Shown here: positions 44,186 to 55,749 of the stretch, piece after piece | Position numbering within the stretch: position 1 is the stretch's first letter | Layout of the letters: each line of letters starts with the position of its first letter | Origin: Cycas panzhihuaensis | Taxonomy: Eukaryota; Cycadophyta | Length of the DNA stretch: 64,000 nt | Reading direction: 5' to 3' | Assembly: GCA_023213395.1 (NCBI GenBank) | Contig: CM041465.1 | Location: 63,495,741 to 63,559,740, forward strand | Notes under the pieces: model-generated | What the model was told of the DNA's origin: nothing | The model's input: the letters and a program-made list of their open reading frames with translations, nothing else | Database searches by the model: none | Made by a program: the position numbers and the translations under genes

Positions 44186-45236
44186 TGATCCCAAAAGAGC
44201 TTAGTTGCTGAAGAAGTTAATTATCAACCTTTTCTCCTTGAGATCCTGGGAGTTAGTGTAGAAATCTCAATAATATTAAAACAACAATAAGCCCACGAAA
44301 GGAAATTCTACACCAAATCATTTATTCTTGACATTGATCCAAAAGTATGAGGAGTATTACTTTTATTAAACTATGAAAATCTCTATTTAATGGTGGAGAA
44401 ATCAACTAGCAAAAGAATGGTAAAATTACAAGGAATAAATGATAGAATTATACTATAAGGGGGACTCCAACCCTCTAAAATACTTCTCCAAGGATGCTTC
44501 CCAAGTCAAGTCTCTAAGAACCACCTCTCCAACCTATAGTAGGGCTCAATTTATAGAAAGAAATGAAAATTGCATGTTTAACAAGTGGCAATCATACAAG
44601 TATAACCACTAACCACCAGAATGCATGTTGTCTAAGTGGCCTTCATGCAATTCTTAAAATGTTACAGCTTTTAACTGATGTTAACGGACTCCAATTTGGC
44701 TCACATTTCATACACATATAGGAACACATGTCCCTCCACTTCCTCAAAATTTTAGCTCATTTGGATGTCATTTGATTGCATTTTTATTCATTTAATGATA
44801 ATATGTATTTGTTGTTTTTCTGCTATCCAAGTGGTCTTCATACAATTCTTAAAAGATGCGGCTTGTAACTGACCTTACTAGACTCCAATTTAGTTCAAAT
44901 GTGGTACATGTATAGAAACGCATGTCTCCTCCGCTTCCTAAAAATTTTAGCTCATTTGGATGTTATTTGACTATATTTTTATTCATTTAATTATAATATG
45001 TATTTGCTATTTTTTTCTACTAGTTGTGGGATTAATTTTATGCAAAACAAGGCTTGAACTCTAATCAAATGATATTTTCTAAACCCCACCTTTTGTACAT
45101 ATCTAGTGGGATGTGTCTTCTAGATTTACACAAAATTTCATATAATTTTGATACCATTTGGCTATATCTCTTTCAGTCATGCCAATGCCTAACATTTTCT
45201 GCATCTTGAAAATATATGGTAGATCCTCCTGGATCA
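44186..45236 (-). repeat. 5' LTR of element F (1051 bp)
   Basis: Starts TGATCCAGGAGGATC at 45236, ends GGGATCA at 44186; the ends form a TGATCC/GGATCA inverted repeat. TATA TTCTATAAATTGAGC at about 44545-44560. It carries the same 190-bp tandem duplication (44636-45020) as the other LTR. Confidence 0.9.
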
Positions 45237-45625
45237 CATATTCGTAACAGGCACACACACAATCACCATGAGCATTGGCGATAGACATATGTGAGGTTAG
45301 GAGATAGGGCGACATATATATCCATATAGGAACATAGTAGGATATGCAAAGGAAGTGCTAGCGGGAAGGGGGTGACGATACTCCCACATGCGATCCTAGT
45401 TGAGGAACGTACCCAAGCCCAGGAGTGACAGAGACAATATACCCAATTAAGAAGACAGGGCCCCCAGAGAAGGGGGACAAGAAGTTCTATGGGAGGAAAC
45501 CAAAAGAAACAAGAAGGCCACCCTAAGTTGCCATCTCACCTATGACTAGTGGGAATAGAGATACACCAAGGGTGGTAGTTTGGGCTCATTTTGAAGCATC
45601 TAGAGAAGAGTGCTATAGTCATGCA
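45237..45625 (-). other. Conserved spacer between integrase and antisense gene (copy B)
   Basis: Aligns with 27180-27600 and 62384-62690. It holds GGATATGCAAAGGAAGTGCT and TTTGGGCTCATTTTGAAGC. No frame. The antisense gene that should follow is cut off by element F. Confidence 0.6.
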
Positions 45626-46757
45626 CAAAACTTGTTCAAGAATTTCCCATTAACAACCTTCTAAAATTTAAGGCCCTCCAGAGTGGCGACCTTATAAGCA
45701 TCATTCCCAAGGCTCTCGAGAATGACAAAAGGGCCAACCCATTTAGGTCTGAATTTGGTCATGTGATCATGGAGATATTCCAGTTTGAGGACGTAGTCCC
45801 TGGGATGTAAAGGACAGGAACGAAGGTGTTTATCATAGGTCCTTTGTGCCCTAGCCTTAGAGGCAAGGTTAGCTTAGTAGGCGGCCAAGCACTTCTCATC
45901 CAAGGCCTCGAGGTCTAAGAGGCGAGCCCAGCAGGTAGACTCCTCGTTGATAAGACCTCAGAGAGAGACCTGTAAAGAAGGAATCCCCACTTCCAATGGG
46001 AGAACCACCTCTGTCCTGTAGACTAGGGAGAAAGGAGTCATTCTCGTAGCCATATAGATAGATGTGCTATATACCCATAGAGCGAAATGGAGCTGGAGAT
46101 ACCAATCTCTTTGATATTAGGCTATAATTTTCTTCAGAATATTTATAAGAGTTTTGTTAAATGATTCAACCTAGCCATTGGCTTGGGGTAGTAAGGAGAG
46201 AAAGTTTCATGAGAAATGTTGAATTTCTCGCAAAGCTCATCCATCTCTTTATTAAAAAAAGGAGTTCTATTGTTTGTGATTAAGACATCAGAAACCCTGA
46301 AGCAGTAGATGATATGTTGGCAGAGGAAGATGGCTACCATCTTACAAGGAGTAGTAGTCAAAGGAATGGCTTTCGCCCATTTAGTAAAGCACACCATAGC
46401 AATCAAGATGAACTTATGATGCAACGAAGAGGATAGGGATATGGCTCCAATGAGGTCCAACCCCTATTGGGAGAAGGGCCACAAAGATATAATCAGATGG
46501 ATGGCCTAAGAAGGCAAGTGGGTGATGTTGGCGTGCTCCTGGCATCGCCGACATCTCAAGGCATAAACATGGGTATCCTTAAAGGGGAACGGCCAATAGT
46601 ACCCCATACAAAGGATCTTTTGGGCCATGGATTGGCCCCCAAAGTGGCCCTCGCAAATGTTGTTGTGGCATTCATGGAGTATCTGGTTTGCTTTATCAGG
46701 GGTGACATAGAGAACAAGGACCCCATCAAAGGACCTTTTGTACAATACCTCACCCAT
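45626..46757 (-). pseudogene. Integrase of copy B
   Basis: Zinc part (46757-46506): LHECHNNICEGHFGGQSMAQ and RCRRCQEHA, an intact H-H-C-C set. Core (46460-46143): MDLIGAISLSSS (Asp), FTKWAKAIPL, then LITNNRTPFFNKEMDELCEK where the second Asp has become Asn; the block that carries Glu reads PMARLNHLTK, so Glu is lost too. The C-terminal part (46090-45630) is broken by stops but keeps the GPFVILESL-like stretch. Inactive. Confidence 0.88.
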
Positions 46758-47400
46758 AAGGAAGTACTGCTTGGCAGTAGCCCGAATACGAGACCTAACG
46801 TTACCGCTAGTGTGAGGGTGATACTGCTACTAAGTAAGGTATTACACAATGTCCTCATACCACTCACTATCAACAAGCAGATGAGGAGAGGAGTCCTAAA
46901 TAGCTAGGATGGGCTCATCAGGGAGAGAGTCATCAATAGGAACATCCAAAGGTTTCAGGATAGGAGTGCCAACGAGCTACTCAGCCACCACAATCCCCTT
47001 CTTTGACTTCCTATTAATGATGTGGAGGTTAAATTCTTGAAAGAGGATGGCCCACTTACGGGTCCTACCTATCAGGTCAGGTCGGGTGAGTAAATAGCGC
47101 AGGGGATTGGATTGAATGATCACTTGAGTAGTGTTCCTAAGCAAGTAGTGCCTGAACTTCTTAGTTGTATGTACCAAGGAGAGGCATTCCTTCTCTGTGG
47201 GGCAGTAGTTGAGTTCAACAGCCACAAGGGTATGACTAATGAAATAAACAACCCTCTCGGCCCCCGAATCGTCCTCCTGGGCTAACATGGCATCCTGAGA
47301 TTCATTGATTACCGAGATATACAAGATGAATGGCCTATCGAAGAGAGGGGGCACCAATGTCGGGGCAGAATCAAGGGCTTCCTTAAGTTCTTTGAAAGCT
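46758..47400 (-). pseudogene. RNase H and linker of copy B
   Basis: Ty3-type RNase H: PFILYISVINESQDAMLAQE, YFISHTLVAVELNYCPTEKE, CLSLVHTTKKFRHYLL and RYLLTRPDLIGRTRKWAILF. The first Asp of the family (L-Y-x-x-V) is not evident as Asp. The linker with SDEP-like acidic residues (46870-46970) leads to the integrase. There is no second RNase H here. Confidence 0.85.
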
Positions 47401-48260
47401 TATTGGGCCTTAGAAGACCAAATAAATAGGGCCCCCTTCTTTAATAAGTTAGTAAGCAGTTTGGTGTTTGTAGTGAAGTTCGCCAAAAAACACCTAAGGA
47501 AACTAAGCCTACCAAAAAATGACTTAATTTATCATTGGGTTTTAAGAGGTGGCATGTCAAGGATGGCCTTGACTTTATCAGGGTTAATTTGGATCCCTTG
47601 TTTTGACATAAGGAAACCCAGGAGTTTACCAGTTGTCACAGTAAACACACATTTAAGAGGGTTGAGGCTTACATAGTATTTACAATATCATTCAAAGATG
47701 GCCCACAAATTAGAAGGGTGATGGGATTTAATGTGTGAGACACCCATCATGTCATCCATGAAGACCTCTAAGGATTTATTGATAAGATCATGAAAAATGA
47801 ATTGCATCACCCTTTGATAAGTGGTGCTGCATTCTTTAGTCAGAAAGGCATCACCTTATAGGTGAAAGTACCGCACAAAGTGGTGAAGGCTATCTTATGA
47901 TGATCTTGAGGAGAGATTTGAATTTGGTTATAACTAAAGAAGTCATCCATTAAGGACATGGCTTCGAAACTAGTGGTTTGATCAATAATTTGATCAATAA
48001 AGGGAAGTAGGAAATTATCCTTAGGACATGCATTGTTGATGTCACGAAAATTAATGCATATCTAGATTGTCCCATTCTTTTTAGCAACGAGGATAATATT
48101 AGACACTCACTTAAGATAGTCGATGGAAGTGATTAATCCTGCATTTATGAGTTTCTCAACTTCCATTTTAATAGCAGCTGAGAGATTTAGGTAAATAGGG
48201 TGTTACTTGTAATGCACAGGACGAGCGTCATGAATGGTGGTAAGGTTGTGGGTAACAATT
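47401..48260 (-). pseudogene. Reverse transcriptase of copy B
   Basis: Same order as copy A: an IDFRDINNACPKDNFLLPF-like stretch near 47990-48070, QIQISPQDHHKIAF near 47890-47920, then HDLINKSLEVFMDDMMGVS with the catalytic F-M-D-D at 47751-47762. The thumb and connection follow to the RNase H. Stops and small indels break the frame at about ten places. Confidence 0.85.
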
Positions 48261-49138
48261 GAAGGGTCGATTCCCTTCATATCAGAATAGTCCCACATAA
48301 AAACATCATGAAACTCTTAGAACAAAAGGGTATACTCCCTCACTTCATCAGGAGAACATTCCACCCCTACCTTGATGACTTTGCCTAGGGCAAGGACTAT
48401 GTCCTGGGTTACGCCCATGCGCATGGCATTCCCCTCCTTAAAGTGGAGGGGGGCTCAGTCAATAGGAAGGGATGGAATAGGGGACATAATTGGGTTAGCG
48501 AGAGAAGACTTAATAACCAAGACCTTTAGATAGCCAAGCCTATGGTGACAAGAAGGAAGGTTGGGCGAGGAGCCTACTAAGTGCTCTAGCAGGGCTTCAT
48601 CATTCTCAAAGTAGTCCACCCCATAGATGACAACACTTCGAAAAGATGAAGGAGGAAGGGAAGTGGAGGCAGCGAGACCATAGCAGTCATTACGCCGCTC
48701 GACATACCTAAAGGAATCCCTAGAAGAGTCAGAGAGAGGTTCCCCGCAAGGGACAATAAGAGGCTCCCCAACCTTGTTACCTATGTGTGGTAATGAAGGG
48801 GAAGACTCAAGGAGCACCTGATCAATACGGGTGATGACATGAGACACAAGAGGAGAACTAGTTTCATCAACTATAAAGGTTCCAGAGCAAGATCTAAAAT
48901 GACAGAGGCACCCCTCACTCGTGCCTATAAGGGAGACAGGGTAAGGGAGGTCCTTATCCTTGCCATCAGACTCATCGTCACTAAGTATGTCAAGGTACTT
49001 GTAACTTCTAACACCAATAGGGATAAAACACGTAAGGTTGGAAGAAGGCGGTGAAGGGTCTTCTTCCAAAAGAGATGAGTTAGGGATGTCAATAGAACAA
49101 GCAGAGGTATGGGTAGAAAGGCCTTTCTCGCCTTTCAC
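48261..49138 (-). pseudogene. PR-RT linker of copy B
   Basis: Open for 227 codons (49138-48455). Ser- and Asp-rich, with LDILSDDESDGKDKDLPYP, SSPLVSHVITRID and GVDYFENDEALLEHLVGSSP. The last block occurs in copy A just before the RT. No known domain. Confidence 0.7.
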
Positions 49139-49153
49139 TTGGCCATGACCTGC

Positions 49154-49990
49154 TTAATGAGATTGATGTGGTTGTTTAGTGAGAGGAAGCTTCGATGAGA
49201 CGACTCTCATTCGTCCTTCGTGGATGAATTTAAGTTGTCCCCAATGAGATGAGTACACGGTCCCCATTTGGTCAAGCCATGGGCATCCCAAAATATTGTA
49301 GTCAACACCAACATCAAGAACTACAATATCAGCGAGGATAGTCTTGTCCTTAAAAGTAAGAGGGATAGACACCGATTCCAAGGGTGTCTCTTTTCGCTAC
49401 CATCATAGTCTTAACACTACTATGGAACTAGTTCTAAAGCTAATATGTCGAGCTCTTGTATAACATGCAAGGGTATGACATTAATGCAAGAACCATTGTC
49501 GACAATGGTTCTTCATAAAATATAATCCAGAGTATCGATGATAATAGTGAAAGGAAAATGTCATTGGTACTCCCTTTTGTTAGCAGGGAGAAGATCCTTA
49601 GGATCAAAGGAGATGACGGGCTCACGACTCGGGGTGACACCTAAGGCGTGAATGGGTGTGTCACCTAATCCTAAGGCCTCTAAGAGTAGTGTGTGTTGTT
49701 CAGGGTAGCTCCTCAAGACGCCTATTAGGGACATTCCGACAACCACGGTATAAAGCTCATCAACAACAGAGAAAGGCTTCCCCTTCGCAGTGGGTTGGGG
49801 AAGAGTCCTTCGAAAGTTATAAAGACCAAGGTGCATAGGAATGGTATTAGGGAGTGAAGGAGCTTTCAGAAGAGAAGTTTCTAGAAGAAAATCAAGGTGA
49901 GATACGGATGAAGAGGTATCGTTTGCCTCTTTGATCGCTTAGGGCCAGGTTAGGGCATATAATGGGGTAATCTCAAGCAATTGAATGACT
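49154..49990 (-). pseudogene. Protease region of copy B
   Basis: Upstream block (49836-49561): SVVDELYTVVVGMSLIGVLR and LLLEALGLGDTPIHALGVTP. Active site near 49490-49510 reads VDNGSC. C-terminal part (49381-49154): ADIVVLDVGVDYNILGCPWL and KFIHEGRMRVVSSKLP. Asn-Gly after the catalytic Asp is again the family version. Confidence 0.85.
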
Positions 49991-50159
49991 TTCTTTCCCT
50001 TATTCTGGGATCGTGAAGGTGAAGGGGTATGTCAATTAGGGGAACCCAAGGAAGAGGACGAATTTCTTATACCCTTCCCTTTGACTTATGAAGGGCAACG
50101 ATTTAGAGACCTCATTCAGTTCCAGTTATTCTTCTACTAGAGGTTACGATTACATTCCT

Positions 50160-52312
50160 CGTGTTTGGGAAAGGGAGCTTTGTGAATGGGATGGTCTAGG
50201 TTGGGCCTAGACACCTGTTTGGGGGAAGAGTCATGTTATAGGGCAACCTTAGGATGCTATGCCCGACACTTCGAATCATCGTGGAAGCACTCCCTATGGA
50301 TGGAGCCCTACTTCTTCTCAAGGGAGGAATTAGGTTTCCTTGCTTGAGAGGACTGGGTGTTACCACCCTTAGAAGGAGTAGCTTGAGAAGCCTCATGAAC
50401 TGGTTTGTTTGATATGGGAGATGAAGGAGCCTAGAGCTTAAGCTCCTTCATAGTACATTCAAATGAACATATAGCTAAAGTGAGAGGGTCTAGGGTCTTC
50501 TCGATAGAATGGGAAGAATACCTACTGGGTTGCTGGGTTTTGGTTTCATTTGATAGTGGTGGTGCCTCACATCACTGTGAGGACTTTAGAGGCTTCTTGA
50601 ATCTAGCCTGGATCTTAATGGCCTCAAGTACTAAGCACTTTGCTATAGCAGAGTCACACATAGTTGCCCCCATCTTAAAGACTTCTATGTGGACTTCTAG
50701 GTGAAGGGCATTGACAAAAAGGTCCCTCTTCAACTCCTCGAGTAAAGTAGCCTTAGTAGAATGAAGAAGGTCATGGAAACACTGCACAAAGTTGTGATTC
50801 ATTTCATTATGACCTTATTTAAGTGACCAAATAGATTTCATTCCACCCTCAAATGGGCGAGCCATGTCAAAATAGTTGACGAACTCATCCATGAGCTATA
50901 AGAATGAGAAGATAGAATGTGCAAGAAAACGATAAAACCATTTGAGGGCATCCCCTTGAAGAGACCATAAAAATAGTTTCATAAAGATGTAGTTGTAGGC
51001 ATGCCATAGGGAAGCTACGAACATGCTCCATTGGGTCTTACAACGAAGTCCCATCAAATTTGGGGACTTCAAGGGGTTGAGGCAGTAAGTTAGTTCTTAA
51101 CACCTCAATGGATAAGGGGGTTGACCGATAGTCCATAAAAGGGTATACCCTTGACTAGACTATAGGGTCAACAAAAGCTAGAAATGATGGTGAGTAGGTT
51201 TTCCTAACTCCTCCTTGGAGGGTTTGGTTCGAGAAAGGATGTTATCCTCCCACTTCTTTGTGAGGAGGCACAAATCCTACATTCAAAGAAACTTGCATGG
51301 GAGTGGATAGGTATGACGTGCCCATACCTCCTAGAGAGAGTGTTCCTTGTTGAAAAGGAGCTTGAGGGAATAAGCCTTGGGAAGGGGTTAGCCCTCATAG
51401 CAAAGGCATGATATAAGGTATCATACAAGATGGCGGAAAGGTGGGGTGAGGGACCGAATTCTGCCCATATAGGCTGCCCATGGGTGGTGCGACCTTATAA
51501 GGATGCAAAGGGTCCATCCCATATGTAGGTAGGGAATTTCCTTTACCATGCCCCCATGGTTAAGTAGTGTAACCGGGAGGTAGATAGAGAGAAGGGTCCC
51601 TAGGTTGGTATTGGGATTGTGTGGGGATAGGCCCCACGTGACTAGAAGTAGGGGGACATGTGGGTCCCCTGGGTCTAGTAGGTGGATAAATAATGGTGGG
51701 AGGAGGACTAGTGGTTTGAATAGTTAGGGGCATGCTCAACCCAAGTTGAGAAGATGACATGCCCTGAGTGGTCCCCAAGGGACATACACCATGGGGAGAA
51801 GAAGAAGAGGTAAAAGGCAGGCTCATCATGAGTAAAGTAGCTAGATGAGATGAGCGAGGTGAAGGGGATGTAGAAGAAGGGGGCACAATGCTTCGCAAGA
51901 CGTGCTCAAACCACTTTGGATGTGGTTGGAGATGGGCGGCTTAGAAACATTGGCTCAAGGATTCTACTACATCGACAAGAGGAGGACCCGCCTGATTGTA
52001 TGAGGTAGAAGAAGCCTCGTACAAAGCGAACCCCACAAGATGATCCTCATAAGAGTCACCATGGTGGTGGCAAAACTCCAAAGGAGATGAAGGTTCTACT
52101 CCGTAAGTAGGGGAATGGTGAGATTGGGGGTGTGGTTGGTCACCCAGATAATAAATGCGATCTTCACTTCTTTGGGCGGACCCTTGGAAGAAAGTAGGTG
52201 GCTCAAGGGAATTAGACACATGAGCATGGCATGGCCAATCCAAAAGAGATCCCTCAATGATCAGATCAGGATCTAATGTGGGAAGGGAATGATATGAAGG
52301 CTCTTCCAACAA
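50160..52312 (-). pseudogene. Gag of copy B
   Basis: N-terminal Pro/Ser-rich part (52312-51204) with LEEPSYHSLPTLDPDLI, YYLGDQPHPQSHHSP and PTRPRGPTCPPTSSHVGPIP. Capsid core about 51140-50572 with FVQCFHDLLHSTKATLLEEL, VHIEVFKMGATMCDSAIAK and LEAIKIQARFKKPLK. Zinc finger 50340-50165 reads GSIHRECFHDDSKCRA; the first Cys is changed to Gly. Several stops. Confidence 0.85.
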
Positions 52313-52514
52313 CGGAGGTAGGCCTCATAAGCAATGTGAGAATCGTCGCATGCAAGTCCTGCCTATGCACTAGAAGAAGAGAGAAACAAGGTAGTGCATG
52401 TATTGGGGGCTGCCCAACAATATCAATAGGGAAAGGTACCAAGAGATAGTAGCACCAATAAGAAAAGGAGAAAGACTAATTCCCTTACCAGCGGGTCCCC
52501 AGTATGGTCACCAG
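52313..52514 (-). other. Leader and PBS of copy B
   Basis: PBS candidate TGGTGACCATACTGGGGA at 52496-52513 on the minus strand, one base after the LTR end. The leader is about 180 bp and matches 54299-54486. Confidence 0.6.
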
Positions 52515-52838
52515 TGGAATCACGTCTATGGAGATGGTAACTACAACTAGTTGGTATTAAGGCTATTGACAGAAGGCTCCAGGATGAAGGGATCAAACCA
52601 ACAAGTGTAAGGAAGCATCCACAAAAGGTGTCTGTGTATCAGAACATAGGTTCAAGACCCACGAATGGCACACAACTTCCTCTAGGTAACTTAACTTTTG
52701 ACTTTGAAGGGGAGTGTAAGTGAGAGATGTCCTCAGTTTCCCAAGTAACTTCAAAACAAGGGTCTTCCCGCCCTTAGATGGATGAAAGAGGAAGGCAGGA
52801 CCCAACGAGGAAGGAGGTCCTCCCTAAGGAGGTAATGT
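52515..52838 (-). repeat. End part of the 5' LTR of copy B
   Basis: Matches 54487-54800 and the ends of the LTRs of A and C: TCTTCCCGCCCTTGGATG, CAAACC-AC-AGTG-AAGGAAGC and the CACGAATGGCACACAA block. Cut at about 52838. Confidence 0.8.
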
Positions 52839-52859
52839 TGGGCAAGCTTAATAAATAGA

Positions 52860-53534
52860 CCATGATAACATAATAATGCTAACATTCTAAGAGGTTGATC
52901 CTTATTTTGTTAAGCTCCTCATAGTATATGACACTCACTCTATTACTGATTACATGCCTATTATCAATTGAGTAAAGGATACCTAATATTTCATCAACCT
53001 GAAGTCAGACAATTTATTAATCAGAGGTCAGATAATTCAAAAGTTTTAGCAAGGTCCTTCTTTAGTTGGATGATTACCTATTCACTATTCTCTATTATTA
53101 GCATGTCATCAACAAACATTAAGAGGTAAGTGACTTTATCGTTTTAACACTTGATGAATAATGTTGTATCAATATCTTGATAGTCACAAACCTTATATCC
53201 AAGTTACCTCATTCTTCCAAACAACTTAGTAAACCAAGCACGAGGGGCTTACTTTAGGCTGTATAAGGACTTTTTGAGCCTATAAACCTAATACTCTTGA
53301 CCGACAATCTTATATCCTTATAGTTGAGCCATATAAATTTCTTCTTCAAGGTCCCCATTGAGAAATGGGGTCTTAACATCGAGTTGGTGGATTTTCCAAC
53401 CCTGTTGAGCAACCAAGGCTATAAGAGTTATGATTGTAGGCCACTTAGTTGTAGGAGCAAATATTTCAGTGTAGTTGATGCCTTCCCTTTGTGTGAATCC
53501 TTTTGCTACCAACCTCACCTTATATTTTTCTAAG
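52860..53534 (-). pseudogene. Ty1/copia reverse transcriptase fragment
   Basis: Minus strand: RLVAKGFTQREGINYTEIFA and IHQLDVKTPFLNGDLEEEIY (53518-53318) in one open frame, then a SLYSLK-APRAWFTKLFGRM stretch, TYLLMFVDDMLI with an intact catalytic D-D near 53100-53110, and a DLAKTFELSDL block near 52990-53030. It is cut at both ends: by the Tat-type LTR start at 53539 and by the join to the copy B LTR. It differs from the copia element at 9187. Confidence 0.88.
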
Positions 53535-53538
53535 GTGT

Positions 53539-54298
53539 TGTTTCCTAGCTTCCGAGAATGGATACAGAGTGATCGACTCAGGTAAGTGTAGGCATGCTTC
53601 TCACCTTGTTGTTGTTTTCTCTTGTGATGAGTATCTGCTTGTATACTATGATTTCGTAGATGGTCCTATTGTCATCTAAACCTATCTAGCCTATGACGAC
53701 TATAGCGGGGGCACATTCCCAGCGAGTGTGATACCCCGGTGGCCATGTCACTTCCTGCATTCTACCCTACTCACCTTAAGACCCATTTGGATAATATCAT
53801 CCTTACTCGTATGATGATCCATTGTCGTTTGGTCGACTTATTGTATCTTTGAGTCCCATTGTTACTTCTTGTGGCTCATTTGTCTGCTTGTCTGTCTCTG
53901 GGTAGGTGGGCCTGCCCCCCTTCCGGCCTCTTTGGTCATTGACCCATAGCTCAAGCTAGTTGTTTGGGCTAGTTTTGGACTCTAGTCTCACACCGCAATG
54001 CATTTCACTATCAAGAAAAACTTACAAAGAAGCAGTGAAATTTACCATGGTACGACTGTCATAACTTATTTTTAAAAATTTATCATGGTAATTCTCGTAT
54101 TTATTGTAGAATTGCCACGTGTCTTATGACTTAACTCACCACTAGCCATGCCCTAATCGCTCGATTAGGGTTGAGGTTGGGTATTTAAGTCTTATCTAAT
54201 TCATTTTAGGGATCTTTTGGCTCATTTTTAGAGGGATCACAAGGAAAAACGCCCTACTGTCTATTGTTCCCTACTGCTCCACTATTGTTTCAGGACCT
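53539..54298 (+). repeat. Partial LTR of the Tat-type family, plus strand (U3 and start of R)
   Basis: Starts TGTTTCCTAGCTTCC at 53539 directly against the copia fragment, an intact LTR start. It has the GCCTATGACGACTATA block and, before its TATA (53 to 60 of 54181 line: GGTATTTAAGTC, 54181-54190), the ACCATGGTACGACTGTCATA and TGGTAATTCTCG blocks. At about 54298 it is joined to minus-strand leader sequence. Confidence 0.8.
54181..54190 (+). promoter_or_regulatory. TATA box of the LTR at 53539
   Basis: GGTATTTAAGTC, same position relative to the LTR start (about 643 bp) as in copies A and C. Confidence 0.5.
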
Positions 54299-55749
54299 GC
54301 AAGCGACATAAGAATCATTGCATGCAAGTCCTGCCCATGCGTTGGAAGAATAGAGAAAAAAGGTAGTGCATGTATTGGAGGCTACCTAATAAGATCAAAA
54401 AGGAAAGCCACTAAGAGGTAGTAGCACCAACAAGAATGGTAGAAAGACTAATTCCCATACCGACAAGTCCCCAATATGGTCTCTAGTAGAATCACATCTA
54501 TGAGGATGGCAACTACTCCTAGTTGAGATTAAGGCTATCGACAAAAAGCTTTGGGATGAAGGGATCAAACCAACAAATGCAAGGAAGCACCCACATGGGG
54601 CATCCGTGCATCGGAATGTAGGTTCGGGACCCATGAATGGTGCACAATTTCCTCTAGGTAACTTAACTTTTAACTTCGAAGGGGAGTATAAGTGAGCGAT
54701 GTTCTCGGTTGCCCAAGTAACCTCAAAACAGGGGTCTTCCCGCCCTTGGATGGCTAAAAAAGGAAGGCAAAACCTAACGATGAAGTAGATCCTTGTGGAA
54801 ATAAAACTAAATGATGTAGATAAGATGTGTGCAAGTATGATACAATAAACGGAGGAGGTCTTAGGGGACGAGTCCTCTAAGAACAAACCCATCCAAATGG
54901 AAGGTTGAATGGATAAAGAGTGGTGGCAAAAGGAGTTCCCACCACTTTACGTGTGAGGGAGTCTAATCTCTATATGCAACAATGGGGCAGAGACTAGTTG
55001 TATGCATATGCAAATGAGAGGTAAGTAAAGTATATATGTGCAAAGAACAATAAATACACTTTTTCTCTCAATTTCCCTCAAAGATAAATCATCGCTCTCA
55101 TTTTGTTTTAAGCAAGGGTAAGAAGAAGAAAAAAGAGATAAAGTAAGATATCATACAAAGTGCCTGCAATGCAATTGAATGGAAAGAGGGGAGGGGATAT
55201 CTCCTAATGGACGCTCTTTCCTAAAGTGCAAACTAATGTGCAAAAGAATGATGCGAGTTGGTTCCCTTTTAATTTATTCCCTTGTATCTTTTTCATGCAA
55301 ATGTATAAACTAAAATAAGCAAGAAAATACCAATGAAATGAAAGTGGCGTACCTGGAAGAGTGATGCAGCTGAAATGTGATCTCTGTCTTATGCTACACC
55401 CGCTTTCTCTTTTCCCTCTCCTGGCATATGAGCAGGGTAGCAGTTTTCTTACCTCCCCCAAAATGAAAGGAAAGAAGCAAGAAAAAACACAAAGGGAAAA
55501 TGAACTATACAAAGACTGGAACAACCAAAGAAAAGGAGGCCAAGAAATGCACTTGGATTGTTGTCATTTACCCCCCTATGCAAATGGTGTGGCAAACCTA
55601 CAATCACAAAGTTTCTTGCCCTTTCCCAAGGGGTTACCAGGTTATGAAGCAAGTATATGTAATAATAAAATATTGAAATGTTGCAAGTTAGAGTGTTTCA
55701 AGTTAAGTAATCCTCTATCAAAGAATAACTCTACATCTCCTTAGAAAAC
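54299..55749 (-). repeat. Partial leader and LTR of the Tat-type family, minus strand
   Basis: 54299-54486 matches the leader and PBS of copy B; from 54487 upward it is the LTR end (U5 and part of R), reaching 55749 where copy C starts. It shares GGTAACTTAACTTTTAACTT and GGGGTCTTCCCGCCCTTGG with copy B. The open frames inside are chance frames in LTR sequence. Confidence 0.75.

Larger units (their letters stand above)
38553..45236 (-). mobile_element. Element F: chromovirus-like Ty3/gypsy element, nearly complete
   Basis: 5' LTR 44186-45236, PBS, gag, PR, RT, RH, INT, chromodomain-like tail, PPT, 3' LTR 38553-39563. The far end of the 3' LTR is missing: the LTR similarity starts at 38553, where the older chromovirus fragment begins. 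The LTRs differ at roughly 6% of sites by eye over the first 350 bp, so it is younger than the copia element. Long open frames remain with only scattered stops. The right end abuts copy B exactly at the LTR start (TGATCC). Confidence 0.9.
45237..52838 (-). mobile_element. Copy B: Tat-type element, LTR end to spacer after integrase
   Basis: Minus strand: last part of the LTR (52515-52838), leader, gag, PR, linker, RT, RH, INT, spacer. On the left it stops where the LTR of F starts, consistent with F having landed in it. On the right its LTR is cut by a copia fragment. It is the only copy here with full RT and RH, so it anchors the Pol order. Confidence 0.88.

Noticed and set aside
54395-55744. 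Long frames on both strands at 54395-54892, 55204-55524 and 55361-55744
   Set aside because: They lie in the minus-strand LTR remnant, overlap each other on opposite strands and are not kept in LTRs A or C.
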